From: DATLXU01 sp035575515
Lineage (GTDB): Bacteria; Acidobacteriota; Blastocatellia; UBA7656
Assembly (NCBI GenBank): GCA_035575515.1
Contig: DATLXU010000123.1
Span: 1 to 17,669 of the forward strand
Direction of reading: 5' to 3'
Length of the DNA: 17,669 bases
Of this stretch, positions 13,983 through 17,669 are shown piece by piece. The notes under the pieces are model-generated. The model worked only from the letters and a program-made list of their open reading frames with translations. It did not search any database and was not told where the DNA came from. The position numbers were made by a program, and so were the translations under genes. Position 1 is the first letter of the stretch; every line of letters starts with the position of its first letter.

Positions 13983-15020
13983 TCAGCCGAAGAAAATTTC
14001 TGCGGTTCGATACAATTCCTGATTCACGGGCTTGCTCTTGTCGGCAACTTCTTCGAGAGGGACGCTTGCCATTTCCATTCCGCGCAGCGCCGCCATGTGG
14101 CCGAACTCGCCTCTGAGCACCATCTCTACGGCATAGACGCCGAGCCTTGTTGCAAGAACACGGTCGGCAGCCGAAGGCGACCCGCCACGCTGAATGTATC
14201 CGAGCACGGTCACGCGCGTCGAAAGCGCAGTGCGGGCTTCGATCTCGCGCGCTATTATTTCGCCGATGCCGCCCAGATGCTCAGGTTTATAGACTCGCTC
14301 TTTTTGTTCGGCGGTCAAAAAATCTTCTTCCGGGTGCGGGTGCGAGTCTTCCGCTACAACGACGATTGAAAAAGGGCGGCCCATCTCTTTTCGCTTCGAA
14401 AGCATTTCGCAAACCGACGAGATGCGAAATGGAATTTCGGGCACGAGTATGAGGTCGGCGGCTCCGGCTATGCCTGCGAAAGTTGCAATCCATCCGCTGT
14501 GACGGCCCATCACTTCGACAACCATGACGCGGTGCTGCGCTTCCGCCGTCGTGTGCAATCGGTCAATTGCTTCGGTCGCAACGGAAACAGCCGTGTCGAA
14601 TCCGAAGGTGTAATCGGTGCCGCACACATCGTTATCAATCGTCTTGGGCACGCCGACGATTGGATAGCCGTGCTCGCGCCACATCCGCCACGCGACTGAA
14701 AGCGTCCCATTGCCGCCTACGACTATGAGGCTCGATAGGCCGAACTTGCGCCAGTTCTCTCGAATCCTCTGGAGCGAATCATCGGTGCGCAGAGGATTCA
14801 AGCGCGAAGTGCCAAGAATGGTCCCGCCGCGATATTGAATCCCTGCGACTGAGTTGCGCGTGAGCGGCTCGATGTCACCATCAACCAATCCCTGCCAGCC
14901 TGAATGCACGCCGAGCACCGATAATCTTTCGGCGAGCGCGCGCCGGACGACGGCGCGAATCACGGCGTTGAGTCCGGGACAATCGCCGCCTGCCGTCATT
15001 ATGCCAAGATAATTCTCCAT
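13983..15020 (-). CDS. pfkA: 6-phosphofructokinase (mixed-substrate group PFK)
   Basis: 345 aa from the ATG at 15020. An in-frame TTG at 15035, with AGGTG six nt upstream, would add five residues. The ATG best matches the family start (GIMTAGGDCPG). It phosphorylates fructose 6-phosphate in glycolysis. Counted from the TTG start, the phosphoryl-donor site is GGNGT (107-111), followed by PKTIDND (130-136) and MGRHSGWIA (catalytic and substrate region near 177-185). Gly at the position equivalent to E. coli 104 usually means ATP use. Lys at the position equivalent to 124 (PKTIDND, not PGTIDND) is shared with PPi enzymes and actinobacterial-type PFKs. The Asp of GGDG is Asn here. The donor is therefore uncertain. 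Confidence 0.93.
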   Translation of the reverse strand: MENYLGIMTAGGDCPGLNAVIRAVVRRALAERLSVLGVHSGWQGLVDGDIEPLTRNSVAGIQYRGGTILGTSRLNPLRTDDSLQRIRENWRKFGLSSLIVVGGNGTLSVAWRMWREHGYPIVGVPKTIDNDVCGTDYTFGFDTAVSVATEAIDRLHTTAEAQHRVMVVEVMGRHSGWIATFAGIAGAADLILVPEIPFRISSVCEMLSKRKEMGRPFSIVVVAEDSHPHPEEDFLTAEQKERVYKPEHLGGIGEIIAREIEARTALSTRVTVLGYIQRGGSPSAADRVLATRLGVYAVEMVLRGEFGHMAALRGMEMASVPLEEVADKSKPVNQELYRTAEIFFG

Positions 15021-15134
15021 CCTCGCAGCCTTCAACTATAACACCTGGCAGACGCATACTTTTGTTGTTTCTGAGCAACAAGGTTGTGTCCGCCATGAGC
15101 AGAATATATAATCGGCAATGGAATGAAAGAATGC

Positions 15135-15227
15135 AACCGCAAAGCAGAGATGAACGCATAGATAAGACATCACAGATGGTTATCTGCGCTCATCTATGAA
15201 GTTTTTTATCCGTGTTAATCTGCGGTT
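15135..15227. repeat. Nested inverted repeat in the pfkA-tsaB divergent gap
   Basis: The outer arms AACCGCA (15135-15141) and TGCGGTT (15221-15227) are perfect. Inside, GATGAACGCATAGATAA (15149-15165) is imperfectly complementary to TTATCTGCGCTCATC (15180-15194). The wording resembles dispersed GATGAACGCAGATAA-type repeats seen between genes in many bacterial genomes. It occupies most of the gap that must hold the promoters of both flanking genes. Confidence 0.6.
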
Positions 15228-15254
15228 TGTGGTCATATGTTGTAGGAGACTCAC

Positions 15255-16043
15255 TTGAGCCAGGAGCGCGTCACAATCACGGAACCTCTCATATTAGCTC
15301 TCGACACATCGTCAAAGACAACGAGCATGGCCATCGCGCGAGGCGCAGATATAATCAAATTATTCACAGCACGACCGGGCGACACACGCTCCGAGCATCT
15401 GTGGGCGGAAGTCGAATCCTTGTTGAGCGAAGTTGGCGCGGCAATCAATGATGTAGAATTATTTTCTGTTTGCGCGGGACCAGGCGGGTTTACAGGGTTG
15501 CGAGTCGGCATTGCAGCCGTGAAGGGGTTCGCGCTGGCAACGGGCAGGCCGGTCATCGGAGTGACTTCGCTCGAAGCTGCGGCTATGGAGGCTTCGGCTG
15601 CTGAGATGGCTTGCGCGATGGTCAACGCTTACAAGAACGATGTTTACTGGCAATTGTTTTCGTTCGATGCAGACCACCTGCCTGTTGCTGAAAGTGAGCC
15701 GCGCGTGTCAACTGTAAACGAGACAATCGAGACTGTAGCGGAGATTGACGATTTGGTTTTCGTTGGCGACGGGGCTGCGGCGAGTGCGGAGATAATCAGA
15801 CAAGCGGGCGGCGAAAGGTTCAAGCCGGAGGGTGAGAACAAAGAACCGTTGTGGCGGATTAAAGAGCCGAATGATGCGCTTGCCAATCAGATTGCGCGGA
15901 TGGCATTCAAGAAATATGTTCGCGGGGAGACTCACACGGCAAAGAGCCTTCAAGCCTGTTACGTACGCCCTGCCGAAGCAGAGGTAAAGTTGTCGCTGGG
16001 GCTTCTCGGCTCAAAGATTCAGCGCAGCATCAGAGCAGAGTAG
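15255..16043 (+). CDS. tsaB: tRNA t6A37 biosynthesis protein TsaB
   Basis: 262 aa ASKHA-fold protein. It partners TsaD, with TsaE and TsaC, in making N6-threonylcarbamoyladenosine at position 37 of ANN-decoding tRNAs. The N-terminal strand is ILALDTSSKTTSMAIARG. SEHLWAEVESLL follows, and then the family signature AGPGGFTGLRVGIAAVKGFA (about 74-93). TsaB usually has GPGSFTGLR; here Gly replaces Ser. The C-terminal domain is intact. The start is TTG at 15255, supported by AGGAG with a six-nt spacer, and no better ATG precedes the conserved strand. rimI follows after 94 nt, a common bacterial pairing. Confidence 0.95.
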   Translation: MSQERVTITEPLILALDTSSKTTSMAIARGADIIKLFTARPGDTRSEHLWAEVESLLSEVGAAINDVELFSVCAGPGGFTGLRVGIAAVKGFALATGRPVIGVTSLEAAAMEASAAEMACAMVNAYKNDVYWQLFSFDADHLPVAESEPRVSTVNETIETVAEIDDLVFVGDGAAASAEIIRQAGGERFKPEGENKEPLWRIKEPNDALANQIARMAFKKYVRGETHTAKSLQACYVRPAEAEVKLSLGLLGSKIQRSIRAE

Positions 16044-16048
16044 TTTCT

Positions 16049-16120
16049 AGTTTTCAGTTTACGGAATAAGCGCAGATACCGGACAAGAATCTGGAAGCCA
16101 AAAACTAAGAACTGAAAACT
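16049..16120. repeat. 11-bp inverted repeat in the tsaB-rimI gap
   Basis: AGTTTTCAGTT (16049-16059) is the exact reverse complement of AACTGAAAACT (16110-16120). Both lie within A/T-rich, repetitive-looking flanks. The right arm ends just five nt before the rimI Shine-Dalgarno (16126-16130). It may be a decayed dispersed repeat or an RNA stem affecting rimI translation. Confidence 0.55.
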
Positions 16121-16137
16121 CTTTCGGAGGTTTAGCT

Positions 16138-16638
16138 TTGTCAATTAGTGAATCAATGAGCAGCGGGCATCCTTTTATGGCTCGGCCCTTTTTGATCGAG
16201 CCGATGCGGGAGGATGACCTAGACGAAGTAGTTGAGATCGAAGAGGTGACGGGACTGAATCGCTGGGGCTACGAGGCGTATCGGCGAGAGTTGTTGAAGA
16301 ATCCGAACTCGGTGATGCTCGTGGCGCGCAACCTTCATCCTGGCCGCTCGGTCATAGGATTTTTCGCCGGGTGGACTGTCGAAGATGAGTTGCACGTCAA
16401 CAACGTGGCTGCGCATCCCGATTACCGCCGAATGGGCGTGGGTCAATCGTTGATGGAAGCCGGGATAGACGTGGCGAGGTTGCGCGGAGTCGCTTTTGTG
16501 CTGCTTGAGGTGAGGGCGTCGAATCACGCGGCGCAGGAATTATATAAGAAGATAGGCTTCGTTTTCGTAAATCGCCGCCGCGATTATTATCGCGCGCCGA
16601 CGGAAGACGCGTTTGTGATGAGGCTACAACTGAAATGA
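16138..16638 (+). CDS. rimI: Ribosomal-protein-alanine N-acetyltransferase RimI
   Basis: 166 aa GNAT-fold acetyltransferase, expected to acetylate the N-terminal Ala of ribosomal protein S18. The acetyl-CoA pyrophosphate loop is RRMGVG (97-102) in AAHPDYRRMGVGQSLMEAGI. Motif B is EVRASNHAAQELYKKIGF (124-141). The family C-terminus appears as RRRDYYRAPTEDAFVM (146-161). The TTG at 16138 is supported by GGAGG with a seven-nt spacer. Internal ATGs at residues 7 and 14 lack such a site. The extra ~15 residues before the GNAT core are slightly longer than E. coli RimI. It lies downstream of tsaB and is probably co-transcribed with it. Confidence 0.93.
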   Translation: MSISESMSSGHPFMARPFLIEPMREDDLDEVVEIEEVTGLNRWGYEAYRRELLKNPNSVMLVARNLHPGRSVIGFFAGWTVEDELHVNNVAAHPDYRRMGVGQSLMEAGIDVARLRGVAFVLLEVRASNHAAQELYKKIGFVFVNRRRDYYRAPTEDAFVMRLQLK

Positions 16639-16694
16639 AGAGCAGGTGCTAGTATTTATGCGAGACTGGGTGTAGAGGATTTCGGGAGTTGCGG

Positions 16695-16724
16695 TTGACA
16701 GGATTACAGGGCAGTGGCTAGAAT
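16695..16724 (+). promoter_or_regulatory. Strong sigma70-type promoter for the tRNA genes
   Basis: TTGACA (16695-16700) matches consensus fully. An 18-bp spacer leads to TAGAAT (16719-16724), five of six. The expected transcription start is near 16731, only a few bases before the tRNA-Gly 5' end at 16735, so the 5' leader would be very short. Confidence 0.8.
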
Positions 16725-16734
16725 AAAACACTAC

Positions 16735-16809
<75 letters not shown>

Positions 16810-16816
16810 GAGATTC

Positions 16817-16865
16817 AAGGCGAAGGCAGAAGCTGGAAGTGACAAATTGAGCTTGCCTTCGCCTT
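16817..16865 (+). terminator. Hairpin in the tRNA-Gly/tRNA-Cys spacer
   Basis: AAGGCGAAGGCA (16817-16828) is the exact reverse complement of TGCCTTCGCCTT (16854-16865). Extension by AAGCT/AGCTT is possible inside the loop. The stem is followed by TCATTT rather than a clean T-run. It may be a weak terminator or a processing and insulation stem between the two tRNAs. No convincing separate promoter for tRNA-Cys is visible. Confidence 0.6.
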
Positions 16866-16880
16866 TCATTTGACAATCAA

Positions 16881-16956
<76 letters not shown>

Positions 16957-16998
16957 CCTTTCAATAATTACAGCTTTTGGCAAATTCTCAAAAAGCCC

Positions 16999-17060
16999 AC
17001 TGTAGCGGAAACTGTAGCGACCCTTTACCATCTTCACCCCCTAATTGATTACTGTAGCGG
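16999..17060. repeat. Three ACTGTAGCG direct repeats beside the recombinase
   Basis: ACTGTAGCGG at 16999-17008, ACTGTAGCGA at 17011-17020 and ACTGTAGCGG at 17051-17060. The first two are 12 bp apart and the third is 40 bp further on, inside the last codons of the recombinase gene. Direct repeats at this place are candidate arm-type or accessory binding sites for the recombinase. This is an inference from position. Confidence 0.6.
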
Positions 17061-17541
17061 CTGACTGCTGTTCAATCTCTGCTATAGCCCTAGCCGTGTT
17101 GAACTCCTCAATACGCTTTGCAGCTTCGGCCTGATGCTGTTCTGTCGGGTGAGCGTACCTTAGAACCATCTGGATTCTTGAATGGCCTAGCATCGCTGCC
17201 AGCGTCACAAGATCAGTATTCGCCATTGCCGCTCGCGTGGCCCAAGTGTGGCGAAGGTCGTACAAGCGAAATGGTTTTAGCTTGCTCCGCTTCAAAGCTC
17301 CATAGTGAGCATTATTGAGCTTTAAGACAGGCTTGAATGGGTCATCAGGTGAAGGGAATAGGAATGGCCCGTCAACTTCATCTATGCGCCTTGTGACCAC
17401 TTCCAGAGCCGTTTTGTTCAACGGGATTTTGCGCTTTGCTGCTTTAGTCTTGCCGTATGGATTGAAAATGTAAGGGCCATCCAAGTTGATATTCTCTATC
17501 CTGATGCGATAAACCTCCTCTGGCCTCAGAGCTATATTCAA
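17041..17541 (-). pseudogene. Tyrosine recombinase (phage-type integrase), 5'-truncated by an IS
   Basis: Only the catalytic domain remains, up to 166 codons. Site-specific recombinases of this type integrate and excise mobile elements at tRNA genes. Visible catalytic residues are R6 in LRPEEVYRIR, a Lys in the KTKAAKRK turn (about 31-37), R97 in LYDLRHTWATR, H120 in LGHSR, and the nucleophile Y129 in VLRYAH. The first box-II His is Tyr (LYDLRH), which occurs in some integrases. The SAM-like core-binding N-terminal domain is absent. The first codon is a TTG with no ribosome binding site, and sequence beyond ~17543 is IS-like. A native integrase of ~350-400 aa was therefore probably split at this point. 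Convergent with tRNA-Cys. Confidence 0.85.
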
Positions 17542-17562
17542 AAGGTGTGTAAATAAAGAGCA

Positions 17563-17619
17563 GGCGGTGTAACCTTCCAGTTGTCGAAAAACAATCCATA
17601 AAGGAAGGAGAACACCGCC
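17563..17619 (+). promoter_or_regulatory. Hairpin that can sequester the transposase ribosome binding site
   Basis: GGCGGTGT (17563-17570) pairs with ACACCGCC (17612-17619), and CCTTCC (17573-17578) pairs with GGAAGG (17603-17608), with a small 2x3 internal loop and a 24-nt apical loop. The right arm contains the Shine-Dalgarno AAGGAAGGAG and ends one base before the GTG start. A transcript entering from outside the IS would fold this stem. Similar hairpins limit transposase expression from external promoters in known ISs. Confidence 0.6.
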
Positions 17620-17669
17620 GTGATAATGAAAGAAAATAACCTAAGGTCTGAATCATCGAAAGTCGTTTT
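17620..17669 (+). CDS. Transposase N-terminus (partial, runs off window)
   Basis: GTG at 17620 (or the in-frame ATG at 17626) follows AAGGAAGGAG by nine nt, and the frame stays open to the end. From the ATG the peptide reads MKENNLRSESSKVV, in the style of IS256-family transposase N-termini. Fewer than 20 codons are visible, and the catalytic domain is not. The call rests mainly on the context of an IS end interrupting an integrase. Confidence 0.45.
   Translation, partial: MIMKENNLRSESSKVV

Larger units (their letters stand above)
17543..17669 (+). mobile_element. Left end of an insertion sequence (probably IS256-like)
   Basis: Integrase coding sense stops abruptly near 17542. The sequence then begins GGTGTGTAAATAAAGAGCAGG, similar in style to IS256-family terminal repeats (GTGTAAA-type ends). 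After ~75 bp a well-marked ribosome binding site leads into a new rightward frame that runs off the window. The right end and target duplication are out of view, so the family name is tentative. Confidence 0.5.

Noticed and set aside
16870..16875. A perfect TTGACA just upstream of tRNA-Cys
   Set aside because: A matching -10 would have to lie inside the mature tRNA gene, so it cannot serve as the tRNA-Cys promoter.
17444..17656. A 70-codon minus-strand frame at the right end
   Set aside because: It joins out-of-frame integrase sequence to IS-end sequence and has no start context or motif.

Overview
This window looks like a chromosomal stretch from a free-living Gram-negative-type bacterium of middling G+C. 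It has a secreted gamma-glutamyltransferase, a type IV prepilin peptidase, a periplasmic c-type cytochrome, and several TTG/GTG starts. Gene content and the style of the intergenic repeats suggest an Acidobacteriota (Blastocatellia-like) genome. That placement is an inference from general impression, not from a marker gene.

Most of the window is housekeeping. From left to right: a partial reading frame that resembles a transposase C-terminus (1-117) and a gene-remnant zone (118-290). Then a leftward block holds an ABC1/AarF kinase-like protein, a Uma2 family protein, tyrosyl-tRNA synthetase, gamma-glutamyltransferase, prepilin peptidase and a polytopic GT-C-like membrane protein. A 0.4 kb divergent control region follows. 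Next come a rightward GT4 glycosyltransferase and a convergent leftward GT2 glycosyltransferase. With the GT-C-like protein these suggest a small cell-surface glycan locus. Then come a small exported cytochrome c (+), mutS (-), a 6-phosphofructokinase (-), and the rightward pair tsaB-rimI. A strong promoter drives tRNA-Gly(GCC), with tRNA-Cys(GCA) downstream.

The right edge is a mobile zone. The catalytic half of a tyrosine recombinase sits 88 bp past tRNA-Cys. It is cut at its 5' side by what looks like the left end of an IS256-like insertion sequence, whose transposase begins at 17620 and runs off the window. The left edge may also be an IS end, so the window may lie between two mobile elements.

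No new defence or biosynthetic system is evident. The most unusual content is non-coding. Nearly every gap holds a different inverted or tandem repeat: a 26-bp perfect terminal inverted repeat pair forming a 135-bp REPIN/MITE-like unit, a hairpin family present twice, a 28-bp imperfect inverted repeat between convergent genes, and a 7-bp tandem array abutting the tyrS start codon. There are also three ACTGTAGCG sites by the recombinase, and a hairpin that can hide the transposase ribosome binding site.
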